A stretch of 64,000 nucleotides of DNA from Hormiphora californensis (GCA_020137815.1 CM035359.1:4177032-4241031); one strand, 5' to 3'; shown: positions 1 to 11,329, counted from the first letter of the stretch. The notes: a model not told the origin generated them from the letters alone. Numbers and translations: made by a program.

Positions 1-516
1 GAACAAATGCACTTTTTGCCGCGCGTTATGCAAAGTGTGCGTCTCATTACTGTATTTCCATTACGGTAATACGACTACAAGCAGCACTGTTACTCCTGTA
101 TCAACTGGATTCGATCCATCTCTAGTCTCAAATATCAGTACCCTATCCTGATTTGACTAAGTGTAGTTGCCAAATGTCGGCTGTTAGGTCGATATATGCT
201 TCCTATATCGGTGGTATACACGAGGGTGGCTGCAGGAGATGGAGGTGGGCAAGGGGCAAGGGGAGTGGGAGAGGGATTGGGAGAGCTAGGGAGTGAAAGA
301 ATAAGCTGAAGGCTCCTAAACCGCTTTCCTTAATGTAGCTACACAGTAGACACACGAGATGGTCAATCACTTAGTGTCTAGTAATGTACCTGGTCTTCTC
401 AATAAAAGTAATAATTGGTTCAAATGTACCCTTACTAGTTACTGAGTACCATGATGCTGTACACGGTGCTCCTCATGTACCAACAGCCGATGGATACCAT
501 TAATTGTACGTGTTAT
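1..516. other. No gene recognised
   Basis: No coding potential, RNA gene or repeat was recognised here. Only short random open frames are present. Confidence 0.5.
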
Positions 517-571
517 TTGGTTCCGAAATGACCCCTCCCTATTGCCAGCGCGAAGGTTATTTCGTAACCAA
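517..571. mobile_element. Tiny MITE, family T1 (copy 1)
   Basis: This 55-bp element has imperfect inverted ends: TTGGTTCCGAAATGACCCC on the left and a right end finishing TTTCGTAACCAA. The flanks read CGTGTTAT and CATGTTAT, an 8-bp target-site duplication with one mismatch. Two further copies lie at 32753-32809 and 59245-59307, each with its own duplication. It is too small to code for anything. The 8-9 bp duplication suggests mobilisation by a hAT-like transposase, which is an inference. Confidence 0.6.
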
Positions 572-903
572 ACATGTTATAACGCTTGGCATGAATCCCG
601 TAGTTAGTTATGTAATAGATCTATAATATACTGCAGCGTTTAGAACATATCAATTTTACATTATAGATAGTATAAACCACAAATAGCCGTTATATCCGTC
701 CATACATATGTCCTGTCAGATAAGGATGAGGCATATTAAACGTGACACGATGAGAGAATTAGACTCGTAATATCGATCAGAGAACGCCGCTTTTCATAGT
801 TGAGCCTCTATAGCATTAGACTTTTAAACTGATTCTATATTTGATTGTTTATTAGACTCTGTTTTCAAGCCTTTGTATTGTTTGATGTTGTAGATTTATT
901 TAT

Positions 904-953
904 TGCCTGGCTAGACTGTGTGACAAATGTAAAGGGAGGGTTAGAACATAACA
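904..953 (+). mobile_element. Tiny MITE, family T2 (copy 1)
   Basis: A 50-bp insert starting TGCCTGGCTAGACTGTG and ending GGGTTAGAACATAACA is flanked by a perfect 10-bp duplication, ATTTATTTAT, at 894-903 and 954-963. The core AAATGTAAAGGAGGGTTA.AACATAAC recurs at 4211-4236, 18279-18315 (minus) and 51648-51710. Those at 18279 and 51648 also carry target-site duplications. The rest of 572-1432 shows no gene. Confidence 0.6.
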
Positions 954-1432
954 ATTTATTTATGCACAACAACTATTTGTCACCCAAATGTACTGTTACA
1001 GATAACTATAATTCCCACTCAATGCAGTTCCGCTTCATGTAAAGTATCAAGCTGTGTAGCGATAATGTGATATACCGCACGTATAGCCTTTTGTTATGTA
1101 TTGTATATATGAAGGCGATATAACATGTTCATTCATTAACGATATTGCATTGATCCCTCTATGAAACACATCACAACGTGAATGGCATTATATTAAAGCG
1201 CGACTGTTTATTGGTAACTGCAGTTATTTGTTTTGTGATATATCGAGATATGGAAATCATTTTGTACGAGGTGCCCTGCATGGTGCAGCACGATCAGTCT
1301 GGCATGTTCATAATTCATAGGAAATCTGTTACAACTGGTAACGCACCATATTATAGTTATAGTGCACTATGACGAAAACAACAATAATGGCTCAATCCAA
1401 ACTATTTGCATTTATAGGAGCCCGGCATTTTT

Positions 1433-2012
1433 TCCCTGCCCGGGTGATTGCCGAAGGCAATCACCCGGGATGATGTTTTTAGCACGCACGTGCTAAAAAG
1501 ATCATTCAGGGTTTAGAAATCAGCAGATCGTGTAGTTAACTAAATGTCCGTCCGTCCGTCCGTCACGGACAACGCCTGACAACCGATCCATTTTGAAAGC
1601 GTCGTCCGCAAAGTTATTACAGTACGGATTTCGGTGGCGCGCGCTCAAAACTTGTGCGCGCGCACACTCTCAATGCAGCGTATGTATACACCCCTCGCGC
1701 GTTACAGCATAGCCGTAGCGCTCGAATGGATTTAACTTCTTGGTAAATCTGATTAAAACTAAAAGGCGTTGAAAGCTCAGCTCGTTAGTATGGTGACTGA
1801 GGGAACGTGAGAAGTATCCCATGCATAGCTTCGTCTCACATAACATTGTAATTAGGCGTTGGCGGACGACGATCAGATCACATTGCACGGTATCGTCTGG
1901 TGTGACTGTGAGCGGCTCTTACCAGATCTCATCGTTTATCAGTGATCGGTTGGAGTATTCGTTGGCAGGGAAACACAGCATTATGAAACATAATGCAATA
2001 ATAATTCTTGTT
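1433..2012 (+). mobile_element. Helentron-like non-autonomous element (HINE), copy 1
   Basis: The element begins TCCCTGCCCGGG, followed by two hairpins (one at about 1440-1470 with a CCGAAGG loop, one around TAGCACGCACGTGCTA). It ends with the palindrome GCATTATGAAACATAATGC, a ten-base spacer and CTTGTT. The 5' TCCCTGCC is the reverse complement of GGCAGGGA at 1964-1971, just inside the 3' hairpin. This asymmetric terminal inverted repeat typifies Helitron2/Helentron elements. No transposase is encoded. Homologous copies lie at 34581-35180 and 45414-45941. Confidence 0.65.
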
Positions 2013-2120
2013 ATAATCTAGGAGCACAGCATCTCTTTGATCAAGCTATTAATAGGGCCCTCTCAGCTGCAGTGATCCCTGGGTGTGTGTGTGGTGTTGC
2101 AGAAAATTAAGAGAATAAGA

Positions 2121-2168
2121 GATGCTGTGAAAGCTGTGAAAGCTGTGAAAGCTGTGAAAGCTGTGAAA
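2121..2168. repeat. Short tandem repeat GCTGTGAAA
   Basis: About four to five copies of a 9-10 bp unit (AAGCTGTGAA) lie between the HINE copy and the 3' end of the GPCR gene. No function is apparent. Confidence 0.6.
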
Positions 2169-2263
2169 TATCAAAGCTCACCGCGTAAAGGCTTTTGCAG
2201 TCGAAATTGTCCGCAGCTTTAAAAATGAAAATAACTAAACCAAACGATTCCTACTGACCATGG

Positions 2264-4186
2264 TCAACTGAACTCAATTCTCAAAAACTTCCCAAAAACT
2301 CTCACAACATCACCCTTGATAAACATCCACAGCTCATTATTGCGTCCCATTAAAACAGGCACTACGGGGTTAACAAGGGAACTTAGCAAAGGGCACACAC
2401 TACTCGCTATATAGGTCCATGCCAGGGTATCTGCAGTCATGCCGGATTTCCTTCTGGGTTCATTGCTTATGGTACTGGACACTACCACCGTATACACAGA
2501 GTTTGTAATAATGAAGAAGAGGGTGAGGAGGGCGATTGTGATGTTAGATCTGATATGGGGAAGAGTTGTAGGGGGCTCGGCAGCTGGTGCCGAGTCACCA
2601 CTAGGTGTTATTGTTGTATCACCATTAGTTGGCTGCACATGATGAGGTGGTAACGGTTCAATACCGTGACCATCATCACACGATCCTAGCTGATCCCCCT
2701 CTGATAATGAAGACAAGGATTGGGATGTTTGAGAGAAATTACTGGTGGCGGAGGAGCGGGGGAATACTGACGATGACGATGATAATGATGATAATGATGA
2801 TGATGACGATGATGATGAAGATGATGATGATGATGATGCCGCCAAATCGGATAAAGATGCCCTGGATAGGAATACTGGAAAAGATGATAAAAGGGGAGAT
2901 GGAGGTGTCTCATCTTCATCTTCATCTGATGACTGGAAAGTTGAGTCTTTTTTCTGTAAAGACGGGATGACAGTAGAACGGCTTCGGTGAACGATAACCG
3001 ATGCCTTTACCTCACTGCTATAACTGGGATTGTCTTCAGATGTCGATCTTACTAGCCCAACTTCACCAAAGCAGTCTTCATCGCTGGTCCTTTCACCTTG
3101 ATCCTCAATCATTCTTCTTTTAAAAGAGCCTTGTTTGTTAGTTGATTCAGTGACACTAGGAACCGCAAGATCGCCTACTGCAATGACTGAACGTTGATCC
3201 CTTTTGGTAACTCTTCTCCGGGTAGCAACCCGCGTTCTTGAGTTTCTATCGATCCCAGGAGAGCCGGTAAATTCCAGATCAATACCCCACTGTATCGCCC
3301 TCACAGAAACATCAGGCTGCTGCACGCTCTGAACAGAACAACGAGACTTAATCATCTCTCCTGAGCCTCCTGATCCCTGATTCCCATTATTCCTCAGCCT
3401 GTTCCTGTATTTTACTATTGCTCGTGTTTGAAATACTAAACATACCAAACATACAAGTGTTGCAAGGTGGAAGAAAACACTTGAAAAATGGCGGGTAGTG
3501 GCGCTCATTGACAAATCTTGTCGGGTCTGCATGATCAAACCAAACATGCCCACCCCTAGCCCAGGACCAAGGAATAACAGACGGTGATAGTGTCGGTATT
3601 CCCAGCCTGATAGAGGGGTTGCATCATAATCAAAAGAGAAATAGTAGTAAAGGTCAACTCCAGCGATGGGTATCAGAGTTATTGGAACAATTACCATAGC
3701 GTGTGCGAGAAGTCTTCTGCGGATCATATAGAACGGCCTTGAAATGTTGACACTCCGTACCACGGACAGAACCACATTCGCAAAGACACTCCCCCGAACA
3801 CTGACCGTCGTGGCTACATAAACAGTTGCCACGGCAACCGAGTTTACAATCGAGTCCTGGTTACCCAGCAACCAAAATATCATGTAACCCCCGTGGAGAA
3901 GGGCGGTTACCGCGGTTACACAATCCCATACCGCTAGGTGGATATACAGTTTACTGGCCAGGGAGCGGTTACCCTTTCTGGATGTATGATAAAGGATAAC
4001 CCATCGGTTGAGGATGAGGATGATGGGAGCAAGAGCGAGGTTAACAGCAGTTAACGTGATGTAGAAGGTTGGAGATGGAGTAGCAGCGAAGGATGGGTAA
4101 CACGGTTCCAGTGAATCTTTAGGACATCGGATCACTTTAGGATGCATCCCGTTCTTCATCGGACCACCCGGCCCAGGACCTCTCAT
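2264..4186 (-). CDS. Rhodopsin-type seven-helix GPCR with very long third intracellular loop
   Basis: This is an intronless frame of about 640 codons. A longer frame exists upstream, but its first codon is GTG, so I start at the first ATG (4184-4186). Hydrophobic segments lie roughly at residues 41-63, 79-102, 112-138, 149-170, 229-253, 547-571 and 586-616, which I read as TM1-TM7. After TM3 comes VVRSVNISRPF in the DRY position. TM7 carries SLVNPVVP in the NPxxY position. Helix 5 and helix 6 are separated by nearly 300 residues rich in Ser, Arg and acidic residues. These include a polyserine run encoded by a GAT/TCA-type trinucleotide tract at about 2775-2840. The protein should sit in the plasma membrane; ligand and G protein cannot be inferred. 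The nonstandard DRY region resembles divergent invertebrate receptors. Confidence 0.75.
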   Translation of the reverse strand: MRGPGPGGPMKNGMHPKVIRCPKDSLEPCYPSFAATPSPTFYITLTAVNLALAPIILILNRWVILYHTSRKGNRSLASKLYIHLAVWDCVTAVTALLHGGYMIFWLLGNQDSIVNSVAVATVYVATTVSVRGSVFANVVLSVVRSVNISRPFYMIRRRLLAHAMVIVPITLIPIAGVDLYYYFSFDYDATPLSGWEYRHYHRLLFLGPGLGVGMFGLIMQTRQDLSMSATTRHFSSVFFHLATLVCLVCLVFQTRAIVKYRNRLRNNGNQGSGGSGEMIKSRCSVQSVQQPDVSVRAIQWGIDLEFTGSPGIDRNSRTRVATRRRVTKRDQRSVIAVGDLAVPSVTESTNKQGSFKRRMIEDQGERTSDEDCFGEVGLVRSTSEDNPSYSSEVKASVIVHRSRSTVIPSLQKKDSTFQSSDEDEDETPPSPLLSSFPVFLSRASLSDLAASSSSSSSSSSSSSSLSSLSSSSSVFPRSSATSNFSQTSQSLSSLSEGDQLGSCDDGHGIEPLPPHHVQPTNGDTTITPSGDSAPAAEPPTTLPHIRSNITIALLTLFFIITNSVYTVVVSSTISNEPRRKSGMTADTLAWTYIASSVCPLLSSLVNPVVPVLMGRNNELWMFIKGDVVRVFGKFLRIEFS

Positions 4187-4210
4187 TTTGTGGATTGATT
4201 GACCCTGTTT

Positions 4211-4236
4211 CACAAATGTAAAGGAGGGTTACAACA
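4211..4236 (+). repeat. T2-family core motif beside the GPCR start
   Basis: CACAAATGTAAAGGAGGGTT continuing into ACAACA matches the T2 core seen at 904-953, 18279-18315 and 51648-51710. A possible short duplication TTGACC flanks it at about 4198 and 4254, but this copy is not clean. It lies about 25 bp upstream of the GPCR ATG, so it would fall in the 5' UTR or promoter. Confidence 0.4.
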
Positions 4237-5009
4237 CGAAAGTTAACAACTGTGTTGACCGAGCGCATTAAGGTTGTGCTGTCAAACGCTATGCCAAAAA
4301 GTTTGGTTGATTTTATACTGCAACTAAGTACCAGATGATTAGGATAGAGTACTAGTGATTGGGTGCCCATACTTGCAGTGCAGTATACCGGACCTTGACA
4401 CCGGGGTCAAACAAATGGCCGTGAAGTTTAACATCTGTCAAACACATACATTTCCAGAATACATGTGTTTACAGGGAGTGACAAATGTTAATATGGAGAA
4501 GACACGAAAAAACAACAAGTAATCAGGGAGGCATTTCTAAATGTAACAAATTGTAAAAATTAGCGAACTGAAAAAAGGAGCGATTTTTAAGAATAATGTC
4601 TGCATAAATTTAAAATGCATTGCATATGCGATTATTCGGAGTAAATTTAGATTATACCACACGCACCAAAAGTGTTATTGACTACTTAGTTAACTAGTAA
4701 AACTACAGTAACAGTGTAAAGAACAAGTGTAACATGTATCGGTATTCTCAGAAAACAGTGATTTAAAAAGACTGCTTTTGTAATGGAAATATTATGATGA
4801 TTCCTTCTCTTTTTCTCTCCTACTCTCTATCTCTCTCTCTATCTCTCACGCACTCCCTCTCTCTCTCTCTTTCTCCCTCTCTTTCCCTCATACAGATTTG
4901 CATATTCGAAACTCCATGGTTACTTTGGCTGAATCATGAGCTTTCTCTACAAACAAGGCACAATTGCATCGCTCGCCCTCCGCTCCTCGGCTCCTCCTCC
5001 GGTTTTTTA
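4237..5009. other. Upstream region of GPCR; CT-rich tract; no gene seen
   Basis: The stretch is AT-rich and ends in a degenerate (CT)n tract at about 4807-4890. The open frames here are short or encode simple Ser/Leu repeats. The GPCR promoter must lie in the first few hundred bases, but no motif could be assigned. Confidence 0.4.
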
Positions 5010-5299
5010 GGGGAAACTCTAACTGAATGGCATCCCATTGATGGGATCCCATCAACAGTAAAACTCTAACTGATAATGGACCACAGTGATGGTTCTTTCT
5101 CTGTATTCTCTCTGTAGGCAGTACATCTATGTACTGCCTACAGAGAGAATACAGAGAAAGAACTATAGGGCATGCCCGGGCACGGGCGCGCACACAGAGA
5201 GAATATAGAGAAAGAACCATCACTGTGGTCCATTATCAGTTAGAGTTTTACTGTTGATGGGATGCCATTAATGGGATGCCATTCAGTTAGAGTTTCCCC
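5010..5299. mobile_element. Foldback MITE with TA duplication
   Basis: The element starts GGGGAAACTCTAACTGA and ends in the reverse complement. Arms of more than 100 bp are nearly perfect inverted copies. Both flanks are TA (5008-5009 and 5300-5301), as for Tc1/mariner-like transposition. The centre contains a smaller palindrome around GTAGGCAGTACATCTATGTACTGCCTAC. It has no coding capacity. A transcript across it would form a long double-stranded stem. Confidence 0.75.
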
Positions 5300-5301
5300 T
5301 A

Positions 5302-5699
5302 ATGAAAGTGCATTAACGCTTTTACAACTCACTTTTAAAAAAGTGTTGCAAATTATTTCTCATTTCCACTTCCACTTAAAAAAAGTAGGTCATGAGGTGT
5401 TCTCAATATCATATCATACTGATACTGATGATTCATAGTTGAAGTTTCATCAAAATTAAAAAGGTCTCGAAGTCGGAAACTTCTACTGTACCATTCAACC
5501 TAATTTGAAACACTGAACTGCAAATGAATGATCCCCTCGAAAATGATCGAAGTTTGAAAACTCGATTCCTTATTCTCAACACAGCGAGTTACCGATTCTT
5601 AATTGAACTCAGAAAAACCCCATATCATTCCCAAGTAAAGTTTATTTTCGCTCTGCTCTTCACTTCCAAAAAATCAGAAAAAATCAGAAAAAAGAGAGA

Positions 5700-5739
<40 letters not shown>

Positions 5740-6553
5740 AAGATGAGAAAGAGAGGGAGAGATACACACACATATTAAAGAGACAGGGGGAGGGAGAGAG
5801 AGCTGAGAGAGGGAGAACCAATTCATTTCTCTCAGATCTTGTATTTGTGTATAACGACTTCCTCATCTTATACAGCCATACAGTATCGTGTTTACAAGTT
5901 TTTATCCATCTTTTGCCGTCCTCTCTCTCTCCGTCCATCTCGCAATTAGCTCTCTTTCGCTTTCTTTTTCTCGTTCATTTTTCCGTTTAATAAAAACACC
6001 TATCTTTATGATCTCATGCAGGTCTGCCTCGTTTATTTGATCTTTCTCTCGCCGCTTATTATTCAGCCCAATGACAATATAAGCGGCTGATATATTTTAT
6101 AGGTGGTTGTCCATCTCACGATAATTCATCTAACTTTTACTTTAATGGGAACGATTTGACTTCAAGAATAGAGTCTGACCTCTGCAGTAGTCTGTGGTTT
6201 GGCAGTGTCGATCTGTGTCCTTGGGATTGTGTAATTACTTTTCAAAACTCTAGGAACAGTTTCTCTAACATTATGAGATCTTCAAGTTTTAATGAAGTCA
6301 TGCCTGATCTGGAAAGTTGAGAGGTGCTTTTGTATAACTTTACTGCTTGATAATAATATAAGAAGATAAACTCATAGCTTCTTCTCGGTGATCGATTTTA
6401 TTATTTTGTTTTTGACTTTTCTTGCAACTCAATTGAAACCAATAAAGTGCCACAGTGGATGGCCTGTCGTTCCCACACTCAACACTGACAGTGATCCACG
6501 TGGGCTTAAAACATCTCTCTCTATCCCTGTCTATCTCTCACTCGCTATATATA

Positions 6554-6611
<58 letters not shown>

Positions 6612-6906
6612 CCCTCCCCCTCTGTCTATACTTTGACCTGTTGAGCTGTGTATAGTTTCTACTTACGATAGATGTAGTAATGATCCCTAAGTTGTTGTAG
6701 TTAACAGCGTGGAGCATTATCGAATATGTGTGCTCCACACATTTGTTTGTAGCAATATCTTAGTCACCCCTCGCAGCTTGTGTATTCAACTATCATAGTA
6801 TCTATATTACAATCTGTTTGGCGGTATTGAATCGATCTGAGTGTGCACTGTCTAGAAAAAAAAAACGGGGTCTGGCGTCATATATAATATTAATACAATA
6901 CTACCC
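5302..6906. other. No gene seen; GA and CT microsatellites
   Basis: A (GA)n-rich tract lies at about 5693-5815 and a nearly pure (CT)n tract at about 6556-6612, separated by unique AT-rich DNA. Reading frames over the tracts encode only Arg/Glu or Ser/Leu repeats and are not genes. Confidence 0.5.
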
Positions 6907-6912
6907 CACCGA

Positions 6913-7495
6913 GCAGGGACGGCGCTGGGCCTTAGGCCCAACAAGTCCCTGGGTGTCCGGGGCCAGGGGCGGTAGCCTCGGTCAGGGGGTGTGGGGGTGA
7001 AACCCCCCACAAGCAGGGTCCATGGGCGCAGCCCCGGCGGGGGTGTAGGGGGCAGAGCCCCCGCAGGCAGGGTCCAGGGGCTGCAAAATTTCGGACATTT
7101 TGAGGCGTTTTTAAACGATTTTAAGCATTTCTGAACTCCTTAGTCCTTTTGTGAAAAATGGAAAAAAAGATGAAAGTTTTCTGATCACAAGAAAAAAACT
7201 TATCCACGCGCACACAATTTTCTGGGTGAACCGGACACCCTGGTCACGTCAAAATGCACTGTGGCACGCGGAAGAACCCTCTTTATGCTCTGCCGTGCGT
7301 TACAGGTGCGCGCAGTGCACCTGGGTGCCCGGCAGAGCTCCGGACACCCGGCTGCGCGCAAATCCAAAATTTCACAGTTTTCACCGATTTTTTTCAAATT
7401 CTTCTTGTTTTTTTCCATTTTTTCTTCTTTTCTCTCTCCGTCTTTTTGGACTGGGTGTCCGCGGACACCCGGACACCCACGAGCGCCGTCCCTGC
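6913..7495. mobile_element. GC-rich TIR element with 6-bp duplication
   Basis: GCAGGGACGGCGCT at 6913-6926 is mirrored exactly by AGCGCCGTCCCTGC at 7482-7495, and CACCGA is duplicated on both sides (6907-6912, 7496-7501). The interior has a GC-rich left part with small hairpins and an AT-rich middle. Overlapping frames of 93-136 codons in the right part are mutually incompatible and look like shadows. A diverged relative lies inverted at about 47150-47300. Confidence 0.65.
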
Positions 7496-7904
7496 CACCG
7501 AGAGTGGTCAACTGGTTACCCAAGAGCGAAAATGAAACGATTCAAATGGTTACGCCATTAGAATCGTTTCCCTTAGTACAATACCACTACTGACGACTCG
7601 ACTAAAGACCCTAAAAACTACCGTAATTGTTTTTTAATTTGTAATTAAACCACATACTTTCCCCCAGGGCAACACTAGCGCTATGTCGTGAATGATATTC
7701 TATACCAGCTATATATGCAGTAGAATGATTGAAGAATGATGACGAGTTATCAAAGTTTCTTTTTTCTGTTTCTCACCCATCAGTTTCCCAGTTTATACTC
7801 CCTGCAATGTGAGTACTTTTTGAGACTTCATCAACATCTCCCCCTCCTCACCCCCTCCTCGCCCCCTCATCACCCCCTCATCACCCCCTATTAACCCTCC
7901 TGCA

Positions 7905-7938
7905 GGTTGCAACACGGTAACATCAACTGCAGCCCCTC
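7905..7938 (+). repeat. Duplicated splice acceptor and exon start
   Basis: CTGCAGGTTGCAACACGGTA and the following bases repeat the acceptor and first 28 bp of the exon at 7988 within a CCCCTCAC-rich minisatellite (about 7840-7985). It is a decoy 3' splice site produced by local tandem duplication. Confidence 0.6.
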
Positions 7939-7987
7939 ACCTCCTCACCCCCTCACCACCTCCTCACCCCTCCCTCACCCCCCGCAG

Positions 7988-10197
7988 GTTGCAACACGGT
8001 AACATCAACTGCAGACAGTCCGGGGGGAACAAGTACTGCTGACGTCACTAAAACAGAAAGGCCGTCCACCTTGGCACTGTGCCTCTGGGTCACCACTACT
8101 ACTAGTAGTGCCAGTAATCCCATTATCAGATACACCTCTAATGGAACTACAGTGATGTCCGTTACAACCTCATCGGTAGGATTCAAGGGAAAATGTGTTT
8201 TTTTTCAATGATACCTATACCTATTTTACCCTGTCAGAGCATTGGCCTGACCCATTCTCGTTTCTCTCAAATAGTTCTGCACGCGGAGCGCGCAAGAACT
8301 GTGGTCAGAGCATTGGCCTGACAGATTTTACCTGCAGTCTCACTTTGATCAATCAGATTTAGGGGGAGGGGAGCCACGAGAAATTCAGTCGTTTTAGAAT
8401 TTCAGGATCGATTTTGCTACAGTTCGGCCGTGCAATCTCAGTTATAGGCTTCTGCAAAGCCAATTCTCATTTCCTTGGCCTCTATCCAGAATTAATTAAT
8501 CAAATCCTACAGCTGATCTGATCTCTATTTTGTAATTATAATCTTCAGCAGACCTCTTAATTACCATGGATTAATAGTTCTCTATATCTTGCTAGCTCCG
8601 TATGTTCCTAGGCCCTATTTCTTATATCTCTCTCCCTCTCTCCCTCACTATGTCTATCCCCTCTCTCCCTAATCTCCTTTAACCTCCCTATAGGTATCCC
8701 TCGATGACACTATAGCCATAGCAGACTACACCCTAAAACCCAACACAACCACATACCTGTGTGTATCCTGGGAGGGACCCGATGTGTCCCTCTATCTGGA
8801 TGGTGTACTACAGGCCCGGAATTACAGCTCCAACTTTGATACAGAGATATCCGGCAGTGGCTCATGGATCGTTGGTAAGTGTGTTGCCATTAAAATATTA
8901 TACAAATCTCTCTAATATTGCATAGTCGAATTTTAAGAACTTTTCTCAGGCCAATTATTCAATTAAATTCTCCTACCATCAAACCATGTACAAGGCGTGT
9001 ACTATTATACCACGTAATGGTGGTGGGCATACTAATTTTAATTATTAGTCGGACCGTCGAAACGAATTATACACCACACTGAACAGTTACAATACCGCAC
9101 CAATTCATTCGGTTCTAAGGAAGTTCATTTTACACCGAGAAGTTATATGCTTATTTCTATTTCGACCGTCGAGGAAATAGAAATAAGCATATAATTTGAA
9201 TTCTCAGTGTAAAATTAACTTCCTAATAATCAGTGGCAACTGGTAATCATAATAATTTGGGAACTATCAGGAACCGACCGAATCAAGTAAACAACCAATC
9301 AGAACTCGTTATTTAGGTCACGTGACTGGTTATTAGCCAATCAGGGACCACTATTTCCTGATTCGGTCGGTTCCTGGGAACTATCTCATCCACCCGAATT
9401 CGAATAGTCAGAGTAAAGATCCGAGCTGAGACTCTCTAGTGTTTGGTGACATGGACACCTGTGAGAGATCGCGCGCGACTGAGATCGTTCTCACATACAT
9501 TATTCGCGGAGCGAGAATAGGTTGCAATGGATCCAAGTCTTTAGTCTAGTGTCTCTCCCTCTCTAGGTCCTGGGTTAGAAGGTAGTGTGTGTGGTGTAAC
9601 TGTATGGAATAGATCTCTTACCACTGACGAGTTTTACGACCAATACGAAGTGGAACAAAACAAAACCGCCGGTGAAATGGAAAGTTCAGGTATTTATAAT
9701 TTGACCGTCGCGTGTATGCCAAATCCAAGACACGATACAACAGATTTGAGATTATAATAAAACTTTTATTAAAAGCTCTTAACCAACTACGTCTATTTTA
9801 TTATATGCTCAGTTTGATCTAGAAGATTGACGTAATCTAATCCTTGTGCATTAAAGTTAAAAAGCCAGTTGAGTTGTACCAATTCTAACTTTCCATATTT
9901 GAGATTTCCTGAGTAGTCCACATGATACTACTTACCATATACTTACTATATTCCTCTATTCCCTCTATTCCCTCTATTAATATATCTACCATCATATTCC
10001 CCATAAATTCCTCGAAACTGCACTGGCAGCTGTCCCTTCATTAAGATTATAAAATTCCGTTTCAGATATAATCGATACCACGGCAGAATCTACAGTCTCC
10101 AAGAAAGATGTTATTCCTCCCGAGCAAGTCCTGGTTCACTGGGCCAACTTCTCTCACTCTGGATATGGAATTGTAGATGACAGTTTCTGTGAAGAAG
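7988..10197 (+). CDS. Pentraxin/LamG-like secreted protein, internal exons (partial gene)
   Basis: Four consecutive exons join in phase: 7988-8175, 8694-8874, 9567-9689 and 10066-10197, each with AG acceptor and GT donor. The translation has the concanavalin-like sandwich pattern of pentraxins. It contains STLALCLWVTT, YLCVSWEGPDVSLYLDGVL, then GPGLEGSVCGVTVWNRSLT, which matches the family's typical strand order (alternating strands, G.G..GG..VWNR). I did not find a first exon or signal peptide, so the gene is incomplete at 5'. A candidate last exon at 12637-12671 fits the phase and adds about ten residues and a stop. Pentraxins are extracellular, calcium-dependent pattern-recognition proteins. 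Whether the calcium ligands are retained is not clear. Confidence 0.6.
8231..8324. mobile_element. Tiny MITE, family T3 (copy 1)
   Basis: A 94-bp insert begins CTGTCAGAGCATTGGCCTGA and ends GGTCAGAGCATTGGCCTGAC plus AG. It is flanked by a perfect 8-bp duplication ATTTTACC (8223-8230, 8325-8332). Each end carries the same block GTCAGAGCATTGGCCTGAC, so the ends are both direct and partly inverted repeats. A second copy is at 47951-48006. This one lies inside an intron of the pentraxin-like gene. Confidence 0.65.
9113..9222. repeat. Intronic palindrome
   Basis: Arms of about 48 bp (left arm starting TAAGGAAGTTCATTTTACAC) are inverted about a GACCGTCGAG centre. It is likely a foldback element in the intron of the pentraxin-like gene. 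No duplication was identified. Confidence 0.55.
9268..9376. mobile_element. hAT-like MITE with 8-bp duplication (copy 1)
   Basis: The ends are CAGGAACCGACCGAAT and ATTCGGTCGGTTCCTG. The 8-bp sequence GGAACTAT flanks both sides exactly (9260-9267, 9377-9384), as expected for hAT transposition. The interior holds CCAATCAG and CACGTGAC motifs. A second copy is at 38673-38779 in a RhoGAP-gene intron. Confidence 0.8.
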
Positions 10198-10797
10198 GTA
10201 AAATCAAATTGTTACTGCTGAACTGGCTAATTAACTAATTAGTTAGGGAATAATTGGTTTAATCTGTAGAATGTTCATGACTGCAGATCATGAGACTATA
10301 ATGGTAATGAATTAAGAATATCGGAGTTCGGCATCTATAAGTTCGTTGGGAAACAAAAAGTGGGATTTACAGTGAAAAATAAGTTTTTTTTATTTTGGCC
10401 TCACCTTGACCATTTTCTTCCTTGCCCCGTTTTAATACAAAGGTTTTCCGGTTTGCGCGGGATGGTATATGCGGTTTTTATGTAGTCGTTTGCATTGTGC
10501 TTTTGATCGGAACAGGAAGGGGGAAAGGGAGGGAGAGGGGGAGAAAAAGAAGAGAAAGGGAGGGGGGTTAGTGAGAAAGAAAGAAAGAGAGGGAAAGGGG
10601 GAGGAAAAGAAGTTGTTTTTTTAAACCCAAGTAAAAGGGACCGCATGGGGAGTGAGGGAATAAATTTTTTAATTTTATTCAATTAAAAATTTTCCAAATT
10701 TGCGTTTTAATGGAATATAGGCCCCAAAGCGTTCCCCGTGATTTTGTTTACCCCCGTTCCTGGTGAAATCTGTTGTGGTTTTTAAAATTATCGGTAT

Positions 10798-11063
10798 GTA
10801 AAGTGGATTTTTTTTAAAATGTTCCACCCTTTCAGCGGGCGTGTAATTTTTCGCGTGAAAACCCCCAATTCTCTCACCTTACGCATAAAAACCCCAAATT
10901 TACCCAAAAAGAGTATAAGTTTGTGAGTCCGTAAAACTTTTGATCGACGAAACGGCCCAAGAAACAAAGGGGTGGGAGAGCCAAAAAAACCGCCAAAAAA
11001 GGGTTCCGACTGCAAATAAAACATCGCACGCCCCAGGGGGGACGTTTAAAAAATCCGATTTTA
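10798..11063. mobile_element. TIR MITE related to 56161-56421 (diverged copy)
   Basis: The left end GTAAAGTGGATTTTTTTT and right end AAAAATCCGATTTTAG, with interior landmarks (GTGAGTCCGTAAAACTTT, GAGAG, CGCGTGAAAA), match the cleaner copy at 56161-56421 in inverted orientation. Homology extends along the whole length. Confidence 0.6.
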
Positions 11064-11329
11064 GTTGTAGGTTAAGGTAAGCGGTTAAGGGTTGACCCGT
11101 CTCTGAGGTTTTTTAAACGGGGGGCTATAGCCGCCATTTACATAAATTGACACCCTGGGAAATAGATTTCAGCGCTAAATTTTCTAGTTTACGGTATAAT
11201 TACTAGTTTACCCTTGCCGTCTGCATAATAAATTGGTCGTTTCATTACATAATTGCTGTGTATCTGGGCGGGATCAGAGTATTTTGATTCCTAAACGATC
11301 TTATATCTCCGTCTAGATCTCCTATCATT

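Noticed and set aside
4187-4213. Nine extra N-terminal residues of the GPCR
   Set aside because: They depend on a GTG start; the first ATG in frame is at 4186.
7151-7593. Overlapping frames of 93-136 codons on both strands
   Set aside because: Lie inside and across the end of a TIR element (6913-7495), no splice or domain support, mutually incompatible.
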